Under the pieces are notes generated by a model. That model was given only the letters and a program-made list of their open reading frames with translations, was not told the origin of the DNA and did not search any database. The position numbers and the translations under genes are program-made. 64,000 bases of DNA from Cytophagales bacterium. GTDB taxonomy: Bacteria > Bacteroidota > Bacteroidia > Cytophagales > Thermoflexibacteraceae. This document shows positions 8,819-18,675 of the stretch, in pieces. Each line of letters begins with the position of its first letter. Positions within the stretch are counted from its first letter, which is position 1. The stretch is taken from contig JAAFJS010000004.1 in the NCBI GenBank assembly GCA_013298985.1, positions 1 through 64,000 on the forward strand, given 5' to 3'.

Positions 8819-9940
8819 ATGAAGTTAATCAATCAAATTATCACTTTTTTTGTAGGTGGCTTATTCATCTTTTCAGGGCTTATCAAAATCAACGACCCTG
8901 TGGGCATGGCTATCAAGTTAGAGGAATACTTTGAGGTTTTTGCCTATGACAAGGAACAACTCAATTTGGCAGTTTTTCATGGTTTTTGGGAGTTTTTAGT
9001 GCCTTTTAGTTTACCTATTGGCATTTTTTTGTGTGTCTTAGAAGTGGTTTTGGGCGTGGCTTTGCTGGCAAATTATCGAAAAAAATTGACGGTTAATTTA
9101 CTGCTGATCATCATTGTTTTTTTTACTTTCCTGACTTTTTATTCTGCTTATTTCAACAAAGTTACCGACTGCGGTTGCTTTGGTGATGCCATCAAACTTA
9201 CGCCTTGGCAGTCCTTTGAGAAAGACATTGTACTGACGATTTTGATTTTAATTTTGTTTTTTCAGCGCAATAGATTTGAAAACTTGGCGAGCATTACCAG
9301 AAGTAGCATTGTAGTTGCCTCTGCGTTAATTTGTTCATTTTTAGCGTATTATGCAGTAGCGCATTTGCCTTTTATCGATTTCAGACCGTACAAAGTGGGC
9401 AATAGTATTCCTGAAAAAATGAAACAGCCTGAACCTTGTGTGTATAACTACGTGATGGAAAAAAATGGGGAAACCTTGACTTTAAAAGATTATCCAACGG
9501 ATACGACCTACAAATTTAAGGAAATGCTCACCGTAAATGCAGAGGCGTGTAAGGCAAAAATTACAGATTATAAGGTATGGAACGACGAAGGTGATTTTAC
9601 GGCAGAAACGTTCAAAGGCAGTAAACTATTGATAATTATTCACGATTTGGACAAAAATAATTATATTGGCAACACAAATTTGGATAGTTATCCTAAAATT
9701 GTTAGCTTGGTCAGTCAATTAAAAGGGGTAACGCCTGTGGTGATTACTTCGAGCGACAGCAAGGCTTTCGCGGCGTTTAGGCACGAAGTACAGCTGGCTG
9801 TGCCATACTATTTTGCAGATGGGGTAGTGCTAAAAACCATGATTAGGTCTAATCCTGGGCTGATATTGCTCAAAGAGGGAACGGTCAAAGGAATGTGGCA
9901 TCATCATGATATACCTGCGGCAGAAAAATTGCAATTTTGA
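8819..9940 (+). CDS. BT_3928-like DoxX/MauE-type membrane protein
   Basis: GLIKINDPVGMAIKLEEYFEVF, CGCFGDAIKLTPWQSF; start set at MKLINQ. Confidence 0.82.
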   Translation: MKLINQIITFFVGGLFIFSGLIKINDPVGMAIKLEEYFEVFAYDKEQLNLAVFHGFWEFLVPFSLPIGIFLCVLEVVLGVALLANYRKKLTVNLLLIIIVFFTFLTFYSAYFNKVTDCGCFGDAIKLTPWQSFEKDIVLTILILILFFQRNRFENLASITRSSIVVASALICSFLAYYAVAHLPFIDFRPYKVGNSIPEKMKQPEPCVYNYVMEKNGETLTLKDYPTDTTYKFKEMLTVNAEACKAKITDYKVWNDEGDFTAETFKGSKLLIIIHDLDKNNYIGNTNLDSYPKIVSLVSQLKGVTPVVITSSDSKAFAAFRHEVQLAVPYYFADGVVLKTMIRSNPGLILLKEGTVKGMWHHHDIPAAEKLQF

Positions 9941-9952
9941 AAAAGTCAAAAT

Positions 9953-11008
9953 ATGATTAAATTTATTTTAAAAAAATTAGTGTATGGTTTTGTAGTCGTC
10001 TTTGGGGTGATGCTGGTTGTATTTTTTGTTTTTCATGCACTCCCTGGCGACCCTGTCGAGGAAATCATGGGCAAGCACCCTTCGGAAGAAGATAGAAAAA
10101 TGCTCAATAAAGAATTTGGTTTTGACAAGCCTTTATTGGTACAATTTTTTATTTATTTCAATGATTTTTCTCTGCTATCCATTCACGAAAATATACCTGA
10201 AAATCAATACAAATACGAGTATCTGAGCATAGTAGAGGTTGGCACAAGCGTATTGGTGGTGAAGAAACCGTACTTGCGGCGTTCCATCATTACTGACCGC
10301 AAAGTATCTGAGCAACTCTTGGAAAACTTAGAAGGTACATTCATTTTGTCGTTGGTTTCTATGATGCTCGCCACCTTTTTTGGGCTTTTTTTTGGGCTAA
10401 TTGCTGCGCTCAGGAAAAACTCGCTGGCTGATAGCTTGATAGTTTCAATTTCGGTCATTGGCTTTTCTACGCCGTCTTTTGTAATGGCTATCTTGGTAGC
10501 GGCTATTTTTGGGTATTATTTAGATGAATTTATTGGCTTGCCAGTGCGAGGGCATTTTATAGAAGTGATGCCTGATGGGAGTCGCGTATTTTTGTTTCAA
10601 AACCTGATTTTACCTGCTTTTACGCTTAGTTTGCGTCCATTGGCTATTATTATTCAGCTTACGCGTAACTCCATGCTCGAAGTGCTATCACAAGACTATA
10701 TCCGCACTGCCCGCGCCAAAGGATTGCCCAAGTGGACAGTCATCATTAAGCACGCCCTTCGCAATGCTCTCAACCCCGTCATTACGGCGGTTACGGGCTG
10801 GTTTGCTGCCCTGATGACAGGCGCATTTTTTATCGAATATATCTTTAATCTCAAAGGTTTGGGTGCTGTAACTATCAGAGCCGTAGAAACCAAAGATTTT
10901 CCAATCATCATGGGCGCAACCATCATCATTGCGGTTATCTTTGTGCTTATCAATATTTTAGTAGATATTATTTATGCACTGACTGACCCACGAATTAGAC
11001 TAAGTTAA
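9953..11008 (+). CDS. ABC transporter permease (DppB/OppB type)
   Basis: HALPGDPVEEIMG start, DYIRTARAKGLP EAA-loop motif. Confidence 0.92.
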   Translation: MIKFILKKLVYGFVVVFGVMLVVFFVFHALPGDPVEEIMGKHPSEEDRKMLNKEFGFDKPLLVQFFIYFNDFSLLSIHENIPENQYKYEYLSIVEVGTSVLVVKKPYLRRSIITDRKVSEQLLENLEGTFILSLVSMMLATFFGLFFGLIAALRKNSLADSLIVSISVIGFSTPSFVMAILVAAIFGYYLDEFIGLPVRGHFIEVMPDGSRVFLFQNLILPAFTLSLRPLAIIIQLTRNSMLEVLSQDYIRTARAKGLPKWTVIIKHALRNALNPVITAVTGWFAALMTGAFFIEYIFNLKGLGAVTIRAVETKDFPIIMGATIIIAVIFVLINILVDIIYALTDPRIRLS

Positions 11009-11010
11009 AA

Positions 11011-11811
11011 ATGAATCAAGACCAAATACCTATTCTTCAGCAACCTCCCACCATCAATCCTTACATGAAAGCGGCGAGCCTCATCAGACATCGCATTTTT
11101 TGGGACTTGCAGTTAGAATCTTGGCGTTCGCGTGCCAAGCTCAAAGCCATGAAAGACAAGCACAAAGGCAAAAAAGCTGTAATCCTTTGCAATGGACCCA
11201 GTTTGCTCAAAGTTGATTTTGACTTGTTAATGAAGTCAGGAGTTTATACTTTTGGGTTAAACAAAATTAATTTATTATTTGAAAAATCGCCTTTCAGACC
11301 TTCCTGTATTGCGGCGGTTAATCATTTGGTGATAGAACAAAATCAAGATTTTTATAATCAAACGGAGATTCCATTGTTTTTGGAAGGATATGGCACAAAG
11401 TTCGTCAAGTCGCGTCCTCATGTTACTTTTGTCAAGGAAACGTACCTTCCTGCCTTTGCGCGCGACTGCTCGGTAAGCGTGTATGGAGGTTTTACGGTAA
11501 CTTATGTAGCCATGCAACTGGCGTATCACTTTGGTTTTGAGCAAGTTGGCTTAGTAGGTTGCGACCACAACTTTGCCACCAAAGGTCATGCAAACCAAGC
11601 TGTAGTTTCGGGAGAAACAGACCCTAATCACTTTGACCCGCGCTACTTTGCAGGCGGCGTAAAGTGGCACTTGCCTGACCTTTTCCAAAGTGAAGTTTCC
11701 TATCAAATGGCAAAAGACGTGTATGATGCCTCTGGTAGAAAAATTTATAACTGCACCGAAGGCGGAAAATTAGAAGTATATGAAAGATTGGCGTTGAATG
11801 ATTTTTTATAG
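11011..11811 (+). CDS. DUF115 / MptE-like family protein
   Basis: KKAVILCNGPSLLKVDFDLL and YLAFHFGF-like region (AYHFGFEQVGLVGCDHNF). Confidence 0.65.
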   Translation: MNQDQIPILQQPPTINPYMKAASLIRHRIFWDLQLESWRSRAKLKAMKDKHKGKKAVILCNGPSLLKVDFDLLMKSGVYTFGLNKINLLFEKSPFRPSCIAAVNHLVIEQNQDFYNQTEIPLFLEGYGTKFVKSRPHVTFVKETYLPAFARDCSVSVYGGFTVTYVAMQLAYHFGFEQVGLVGCDHNFATKGHANQAVVSGETDPNHFDPRYFAGGVKWHLPDLFQSEVSYQMAKDVYDASGRKIYNCTEGGKLEVYERLALNDFL

Positions 11812-13269
11812 GACATCATTTTTGTAGCCCACTATCGAGTATGCCGCCTGATTGTTGTACTTGATGATTTCTTTGAGTGCAACATCAAAATGCGTTTCTT
11901 CGAGAACTACAATTTCTTGTGTTTCATAGCTTTTTGCTTCCAAAGCCACTTGGATAGCCCTAAAAACCCAATCTTTGATGAAAGCCTGAGAAATACCATC
12001 TATTTTTTTGGAGAGATTTTCAAAATCTATTTTTTCAGTATTACAGTGGCGAAGATAGTTTTTCAAATAGCGCAAACGCAATTCCCTATTGGGTACGTCA
12101 AAGTGAACAATCTGATTGATGCGCCCTGGTCGGTCTTTGATGGCTTTTTCCATGCGGTCTAAGGAGTTGGTAGTCAGGATAAAAACAATGTTGTCGTCAG
12201 GTTTGAAGCCATCAAGCTGGTCCATTAGCTCTCCCAAAGCACTGCTGTAAAGGTTTATTTCGCGGGCGGCAAATACCAAATCTACATCTTCCAAAATCAC
12301 CAGCGCAGGTTGTAACATTCGGGCAATGTTGCAAACGGACTTGATATGCACCAAAGATTGCCCCGAAGCCACAATACAAGTTACGTCCTTCAATTCGTGG
12401 TAAATGTAGTGGCAGGTAAACGTTTTTCCTGTGCCAGGGCTTCCGTAAAACAATAAACCGCGGTTAAGAGGAATTTTATGCTGGGCTAATTGCGCTGAAT
12501 GTGTAAAGAAATCAAACACGTTGCGTTGGATTATTTGCATAATTTCGTCTTCTAATACGATATTTTCGGGGCTGATGGGCTTGGGCGCAAGAAAGTTGAT
12601 ATTGATGTCATTGACGTGGACAGTTTCGCCATCATCATTTTGCACTTCGTGGTCATAGCTGATACTGAGCAGTTTGCTTTTGTAAATGCTATTTTTGAGT
12701 GCGATGTCTTCTATTTTTTCCTTGATTTTATCTGCTAATTCGGAATTAGCACCCGCAATTTCCATATAGAGCAAGCTGTTACGGCGTTTGAGGCGCAAAA
12801 TTACTGGAAATCCAGCATGGTCAGGAATGACCCAGCAACAATCTTCGGGAACAAAAATTTCTTGGTCGTGGCTGACTTTGAGTGAATAGGACGAAGCACT
12901 GTTGATTTTGCGATAAGGCAAGCCCCAAAACTTGTATTCGAGGAGTGTACTCAAAAATTCGTAGTGCGAGGAAGGGATAGTTTGGATATTTTTGAAATCT
13001 GTAACATATTGATTAATAGCTTGATACATATCCACATAGCGATAAAGTGAATAATAAAGCGTAAAAAACTTAAAACGAGTCTGATAGCCTACGATTCCAC
13101 CAATTTTAATATCAATAAAGTAGATTTGCTTTTGCGTGTATTCATACGCCAAAAAAGCAAGAATCAAAACGAAAATGAAGAAAGCGGTCATGTAGTAAGG
13201 CATTTCTGCACCCAAAAAAGTAATGACACCATAAATAATCACGCCCAGGGCTATCAATCTGTTAAACAT
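11806..13269 (-). CDS. membrane-anchored BCS1-like AAA ATPase
   Basis: N-terminal TMs; LLFYGSPGTGKTFT, LVILEDVDLV, GRINQIVHFDVPN. Confidence 0.85.
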   Translation of the reverse strand: MFNRLIALGVIIYGVITFLGAEMPYYMTAFFIFVLILAFLAYEYTQKQIYFIDIKIGGIVGYQTRFKFFTLYYSLYRYVDMYQAINQYVTDFKNIQTIPSSHYEFLSTLLEYKFWGLPYRKINSASSYSLKVSHDQEIFVPEDCCWVIPDHAGFPVILRLKRRNSLLYMEIAGANSELADKIKEKIEDIALKNSIYKSKLLSISYDHEVQNDDGETVHVNDININFLAPKPISPENIVLEDEIMQIIQRNVFDFFTHSAQLAQHKIPLNRGLLFYGSPGTGKTFTCHYIYHELKDVTCIVASGQSLVHIKSVCNIARMLQPALVILEDVDLVFAAREINLYSSALGELMDQLDGFKPDDNIVFILTTNSLDRMEKAIKDRPGRINQIVHFDVPNRELRLRYLKNYLRHCNTEKIDFENLSKKIDGISQAFIKDWVFRAIQVALEAKSYETQEIVVLEETHFDVALKEIIKYNNQAAYSIVGYKNDVL

Positions 13270-13383
13270 AGAGTTTGTTTATTTTTTGAAATATTTTTAC
13301 AAAACTACGATTTATAAGTATAGATGACAAATATAAATTAATCTCTTATCTTTGAACTTCTAAACATTTAACCATAAAATAGT

Positions 13384-13722
13384 ATGTTATCACAAACTCA
13401 ACTCAACTCGATTGCAGACCAAATCAATGCAAAGGTAGATTTGCCTTTTTTGGGTGAAAATCAAGAAAAACAAATCCTTATGTCTATCATTGGGCAGGCG
13501 GGGAGCTTGTTGTCAAGTGTACTTCCTCAGCAATATCATGCCATGCTTGGCGACCCTAATGCGGGCGTAGATAAGGCAGAAGCCACTGCGGTAGGTAATG
13601 GCTTGATGGAAAAACTGACTTCCAGCGTCAATATGGATATGTTTGGCTCGGTGGGCAAGAGTATTGCCAGCACTTTTGTTGAGTCTATTGTGAATGGCTT
13701 GCAAAAAGGCGGAACAGTGTAA
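13384..13722 (+). CDS. conserved small hypothetical protein
   Basis: Intact 112-aa ORF with TATCTTTG promoter-like element upstream and terminator downstream. Confidence 0.6.
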   Translation: MLSQTQLNSIADQINAKVDLPFLGENQEKQILMSIIGQAGSLLSSVLPQQYHAMLGDPNAGVDKAEATAVGNGLMEKLTSSVNMDMFGSVGKSIASTFVESIVNGLQKGGTV

Positions 13723-13742
13723 ATTATGTAACCTTTACAAAA

Positions 13743-13784
13743 AAAACTCAGTAAATCTTATTTTTAAGATTTACTGATTTTTTT
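13743..13784. terminator. bidirectional intrinsic terminator between convergent genes
   Basis: aaaaaactcagtaaatctta-tttt-taagatttactgattttttt. Confidence 0.85.
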
Positions 13785-13819
13785 GATAGTAAAATAGCCT
13801 ATGACATATCAATTTCAGC

Positions 13820-16800
13820 CTATAACTTCACACCCACCAGCAGTACATCATCTCTTTGCTCTGTACCTTGTTCGTAGTCTTCTAAGATTTGGCTAAATAT
13901 TTCTTTTTGTGTATTTAAGGGCAAATTGATGCCCTGCAATAGCATTTCTTGAAACTTTTGACTCCCAAAACGCGCTCTTCCAGGGTTTATGGTATCTATC
14001 CAGCCGTCAGTGGTCATATAAAGTGTATCGCCTACCTGCAAAGTGATTTCGTTCAACGTAAAAATGTCTTTGGTGTAAGATTGTCCAATAGATTTTCTAT
14101 CTGCTTTTACTTTAACTAACTGGTTATTAGAAAGATAGTACAAAGGTCGTTTTGCACCACCAAACTGGATTTTTACCTCGTTGTTTGCCTGTTTTTCTAT
14201 ACAGCAGAGGGCTATATCCATACCATCTTTCATATTTGCATCTTTCTTATTGAGTGAGTTGAGGATACCTTCGTGCAGTTGCTCTAAAATCAGGTGAGGT
14301 TCAAAGATGCCCTTGGTATTGATGATTTCATAGAGTAAAGTATTGCCAATCATACTCATAAATGCACCAGGTACGCCATGCCCTGTGCAATCTACTACCG
14401 CTAAAAACTTCTTTTTATTTTGAATAGCTGTTGATTGTTTATTGTTAATTGTTTGTTGTTTTTCATTCGTCATTAGTAATTCGTCATTACTCATTGTATT
14501 CATTCCCGATTCCCGATTACCAGATTCTCCATTTTGTATTTCCAAGTACCAATAAAAATCGCCTGAAACTACATCTTTGGGCTTGAAGATAACAAAATGT
14601 TCGGAGAAAGCAGTAGCTAAAATATCTTCGTGTGGAAGTATTGCATTTTGGATTCGTTGGGCGTAGCGAATGCTGTCATTGACTTTGCTATTTTGGAGAT
14701 GAAGTAGCTGGAAGGCATCTTCTAATTGCTCTTTTTGGGCTTGGAGTTCTTCCTGATTGGTTTCCAGTTCCTCCATATTTTGGCGGAGTTCTTCCTCACT
14801 TGATAGAAGTTCTTCATTTTTTTGTTTGATATTTTGATTTGCTATTTTCAAATCTTTTGCTTTTTCTTCAATTTCTTGGGTGCGCTCTAACACCTGTTTT
14901 TCTAATTTAAGGTTTTGTTTCTCCAAAAATTTGGTTCTAACACTATAAAAATAATATGCTGTTCCTAAGATGAGCAAGGTAAAAAATGTTCTGAACCACC
15001 AAGTTTCCCAGAGAGGAGGGCTTACATAGATGGTTAATTGGGCTTCCTCTGCCGACCATACGCCGTCTTCGTTGGCTACTTTTAGGCGAAAAAGCAGTTT
15101 TTTGTTGCGTGGTAGGTTAGAGTAGGACACAAACCGCTTGTCTGCTTTGACCTCATTCCAGCTCATATCTACACCCTCTAACTGATAGGCATAAAGATTG
15201 CCCTGCGGGTCGCTATTGTGCAAAGCGGCAAATTCCAAAGAAATGATATTATCTGTATAATCTAACGTGATTTCTTTGGTATAGGCAATGGTATTGGTCA
15301 GGACTGTCTTGCCGTCTTTCTTTTTCCCGACAGGGACTTCTTGATTAAAGATTTTGAAGGAGGTAAGGACTGGCTTGGCAGGGATAGGGTTGTTTTTGAT
15401 TTGTGCTGGCAAGAAGCTATTGAACCCAAAAGACCCACCAAAGAAGATTTCCCCTGCTTGGTTTTGAAAAAAAGCTCCCCATTTGAACTCATTGCTCTGC
15501 AAGCCGTCTTTTTCATCATAGTTTGTAAACGAATTTTTTGTTGGATTAAACTTGGCGATGCCATTTTCGGTGCTTAACCAAAGGTTTCCACTTTTGTCTT
15601 CGAGGATTCCATACACTGTATTGTCTGGAATATCGCTATTTTCTACACTATAATTTTTAAAACTTTTGCCATCAGGCATGAGTAGATGCAAGCCACCGCC
15701 CTGCGTGCCTACCCAAAGTCTGCCTTGTGAATCCTCTAAAAAGGAGATGGCAGTGGGGTGTCTGAGAGTAGTGGAGTCTTGGGGCTTGCGCTCAAAGTAG
15801 GTACAAGTGCCTGTGTTGATATTTACTTTACACATTCCCTGCTGGTAATTGCCCACCCAAAAGATACCTTCTTTGTCGCGGGGAGATTGATAGATAGCAA
15901 CCACATTACTGAGAGGCACTTTTGCTTGTTTGTCTTTGGCATCGACCAAGCGTTGGACGAACCTGTCTTTTTCAGGGTCATAATACTCCAAGCCTCCGTC
16001 CATAGACCCTGTCCATATTCTGCCCTGTTTATCTTTGGTAATGCTTCTTTGACTATATCCTTTCAATACGCCCTCATCTCCCCCCATTTGATACCGCTTT
16101 ATTTTTTTAGTTTGTGAGTCGATACGGCAGACACAGCCTGACCATGAATTAATCCAAATATCTCCTTGATTGTCTTCGACTATCCCTGCAATAATTCCCG
16201 CACAGATACTATTGGGGTTCTTATCCTCGAATTGATAATAGTCATAAATACCCGTTTTTCTATCCAAACGATTTACACCCTTGTTCCAAGTCCCCAGCCA
16301 TACATACCCCTTACTGTCCTCATAAATAGCTGTTATTTCCTTATCACTTAGCGTATTTTTGTTGCTGGGTAGCTGTGTGTATAAACGAAATGGTTTCTGG
16401 TTCAAATCCAGCTTATTCACACCATCAGGAGTACCAATCCACAGTACCCCAAAGGTATCTTCGAAGATATGAGTGATAAGATTGGAAGAAATAGAAAAAG
16501 GGTCTTGCTCATTATACCTATAATTTTTATAAAATTTCCCGCTTATGGGGTCAAACAAATACAAACCATTTTGAGTAGTGCCTACCCAAAAATTTTCTTT
16601 GGAGTCTATAAAAATAAACTTGACATCAGTATTTAAGGCATTTTGCTGATTATATGTGTTATATTCATAGCTTTTTTGTGTTTGCGTTTGTGGGTCATAG
16701 CAGGTAAGCCCTCTGACATTCCCCAGCCAGTACCTGTTTTGCTTATCTATAAATACTGTTTTAAAATCGTCATTCCCTAACTGATAAATAAGCTCAAAAC

Positions 16801-17407
16801 CATTGCCTGCTTGCTCCCATTTATAGAGACGGTTTTCATCAAAAAGCCAGATATGATTATTATTGTCCTCATATAAATTATTTTTGAGAGATGCCCTCGC
16901 CCCCTTGCTTTTTTTAGTCAAAATTGTTTCAAAGGTTTGACTTTCTGCATTATATTTTTGCATTCCCTCTGCATTACTTACCCAGACATTCCCTTTTTTA
17001 CCCACCAGTAAATTATTAATGTCATTGCTTAGTAAGCCTTTGGAGCCAGCCTTGATAGCAGAAATTTCGCCTGTTTCAAGGTGAAACCAGTTTAATCCCT
17101 GCTCAACGGTGCTTATCCATAAACGATGGCTTTTGTCCTCACCAATACCACTCACAATATTTCCATTGAGGCTTTTGCCATCATCATTGAGTTTGGGGCG
17201 ATAAGTGGTAAATCGGTAGCCATCATACTTTGCTAATCCATTGCGGGTAGCTATCCAAATAAACCCCTTGCTATCCTGCATGATTTGTTGCACCTCACTT
17301 TGTGGCAAACCGTCCCTCACACCAATTCTCTCAAATCTGTAATCCATATTTTGGGAAAACAGATGGAAATAAGAAAAAACAAAGATGAATCCGAAAGTTA
17401 GTTTCAT
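13820..17407 (-). CDS. ligand-binding sensor protein: two-component regulator propeller repeats, Y_Y_Y domain, TM, coiled coil, SpoIIE PP2C phosphatase
   Basis: Repeated WIGT..GL propeller units, GDFYW, DCTGHGVPGAFMSMIG, GDTLYMTTDGWID. Confidence 0.93.
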   Translation of the reverse strand: MKLTFGFIFVFSYFHLFSQNMDYRFERIGVRDGLPQSEVQQIMQDSKGFIWIATRNGLAKYDGYRFTTYRPKLNDDGKSLNGNIVSGIGEDKSHRLWISTVEQGLNWFHLETGEISAIKAGSKGLLSNDINNLLVGKKGNVWVSNAEGMQKYNAESQTFETILTKKSKGARASLKNNLYEDNNNHIWLFDENRLYKWEQAGNGFELIYQLGNDDFKTVFIDKQNRYWLGNVRGLTCYDPQTQTQKSYEYNTYNQQNALNTDVKFIFIDSKENFWVGTTQNGLYLFDPISGKFYKNYRYNEQDPFSISSNLITHIFEDTFGVLWIGTPDGVNKLDLNQKPFRLYTQLPSNKNTLSDKEITAIYEDSKGYVWLGTWNKGVNRLDRKTGIYDYYQFEDKNPNSICAGIIAGIVEDNQGDIWINSWSGCVCRIDSQTKKIKRYQMGGDEGVLKGYSQRSITKDKQGRIWTGSMDGGLEYYDPEKDRFVQRLVDAKDKQAKVPLSNVVAIYQSPRDKEGIFWVGNYQQGMCKVNINTGTCTYFERKPQDSTTLRHPTAISFLEDSQGRLWVGTQGGGLHLLMPDGKSFKNYSVENSDIPDNTVYGILEDKSGNLWLSTENGIAKFNPTKNSFTNYDEKDGLQSNEFKWGAFFQNQAGEIFFGGSFGFNSFLPAQIKNNPIPAKPVLTSFKIFNQEVPVGKKKDGKTVLTNTIAYTKEITLDYTDNIISLEFAALHNSDPQGNLYAYQLEGVDMSWNEVKADKRFVSYSNLPRNKKLLFRLKVANEDGVWSAEEAQLTIYVSPPLWETWWFRTFFTLLILGTAYYFYSVRTKFLEKQNLKLEKQVLERTQEIEEKAKDLKIANQNIKQKNEELLSSEEELRQNMEELETNQEELQAQKEQLEDAFQLLHLQNSKVNDSIRYAQRIQNAILPHEDILATAFSEHFVIFKPKDVVSGDFYWYLEIQNGESGNRESGMNTMSNDELLMTNEKQQTINNKQSTAIQNKKKFLAVVDCTGHGVPGAFMSMIGNTLLYEIINTKGIFEPHLILEQLHEGILNSLNKKDANMKDGMDIALCCIEKQANNEVKIQFGGAKRPLYYLSNNQLVKVKADRKSIGQSYTKDIFTLNEITLQVGDTLYMTTDGWIDTINPGRARFGSQKFQEMLLQGINLPLNTQKEIFSQILEDYEQGTEQRDDVLLVGVKL

Positions 17408-17448
17408 ATTACGTAGATTGGTTAAAGCGCATCATATTATCATTTTTT

Positions 17449-18081
17449 CTAAAATACTTCTACTTCCTTAGTTGGTTTGGCGTATGATAGCCTCCCCAAG
17501 CGTTGCGTAGTATGGTATGCGTCTAAGGACGAGCAAGTTACGCTACCCGCTTTCTCTATGTCCAAATAGCCATCTTCACAAATACAGTCCTCTCTCACTA
17601 TCGTTTCTATGACCTTCCCAATGATAAGAATAGTGCCATTGATAGCCAAAACCTGTTTTTCTACCATTTCCAACCCTATCCTGATGTGCGCCTCTGCCAA
17701 ATAAGGGGCGGGGTGAAGCTCCCCAAAAATAGGCGTTAGCTGGCAGGCATCAAACTCCGAAACGTCATACCTTGCGCTTGTTTGGTGTGCCTGCTTGTAA
17801 AACGCCTCTCTGATGTGATTGAGTGTAAAAAAACCAGTAGCTTCTATATTTTCTAAGGTGTGCCTTCGGGCGGTATCGGGGCGTACCAGCAAACCCATAA
17901 GTGCAGGACTTGCCCCAATATGGAATATTTGACTAAAAATAGCCAGATTGGTAAGCCCTTCTTGGTTAATAGTACCTACTAAGTTTACACTCTTAAAACC
18001 GCTAAGTGAGTTGATAAAATTAGTACGGAACTGCTTTTCCATGCCCTCAAAATCAGCACTTCTATATTTCTTATAATTCAT
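17449..18081 (-). CDS. flavin reductase family protein
   Basis: NLVGTINQEGLTNLAIFSQIFHIGASPALMGLLVRP. Confidence 0.85.
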   Translation of the reverse strand: MNYKKYRSADFEGMEKQFRTNFINSLSGFKSVNLVGTINQEGLTNLAIFSQIFHIGASPALMGLLVRPDTARRHTLENIEATGFFTLNHIREAFYKQAHQTSARYDVSEFDACQLTPIFGELHPAPYLAEAHIRIGLEMVEKQVLAINGTILIIGKVIETIVREDCICEDGYLDIEKAGSVTCSSLDAYHTTQRLGRLSYAKPTKEVEVF

Positions 18082-18253
18082 TGATGTACGTTTTAGATTT
18101 ACAAAATTAGTCTATTGTTTTCAAAAGAAGGCGTGAAGCACAAAAAGTTTTCCTTACGGCAGCTTTATAAACAATCCTATCGTTAAGTTAGTGAGCTTAC
18201 AGGGTCTTAAAAAAGCACATTTGGAACAAATATAAAAAAATAATGAAAAATAA

Positions 18254-18285
18254 TTTGTTAATTTCAATTGTTTTTCAGACCTTTG
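18254..18285 (+). promoter_or_regulatory. Bacteroidota-type promoter candidate upstream of the DEAD-box helicase
   Basis: TTTG (18254-18257), 20-nt spacer, gACCTTTG (18278-18285). Confidence 0.45.
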
Positions 18286-18675
18286 CACTCGCAAATTGAA
18301 TGGATAGTCTGGTTCTTTTGAAATTCAGTAAAGTAACGTTCTTTTTAGAGATTTCATACGATAATATTTCCTCACCTTGTTTTGCTTATATCTTCGCACT
18401 GATGCGAATAATTAGGATAAGCAATCATACCTCTTGGCTCGGTAGCAATGTGGCTCTATATTATCTCCGAGATTCGCCCTTCACAGGTTTGCTTGTACCG
18501 TTTCATATTTAATGGTTTCGTGTTTAGGTTTTCAGAGAAAAACCTTCCTTAAATCTCGTGTTTGTCCATGAAACTTTGGGCTTGAAATGGTATAATTTCA
18601 AAATCATTTTTTAATCATTTTAAATTCAAAAATTTCGTGTTTTGGAAAAATCCATTAATGCGAAACAAAAAATTC

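Noticed and set aside
9953-11008. Complete dipeptide transport operon
   Set aside because: Only the permease is present here; the neighbours are unrelated (DoxX-like, DUF115-like).
18300-18512. 70-aa ORF in the helicase leader
   Set aside because: No conserved features; interpreted as untranslated leader, though a leader peptide cannot be formally excluded.
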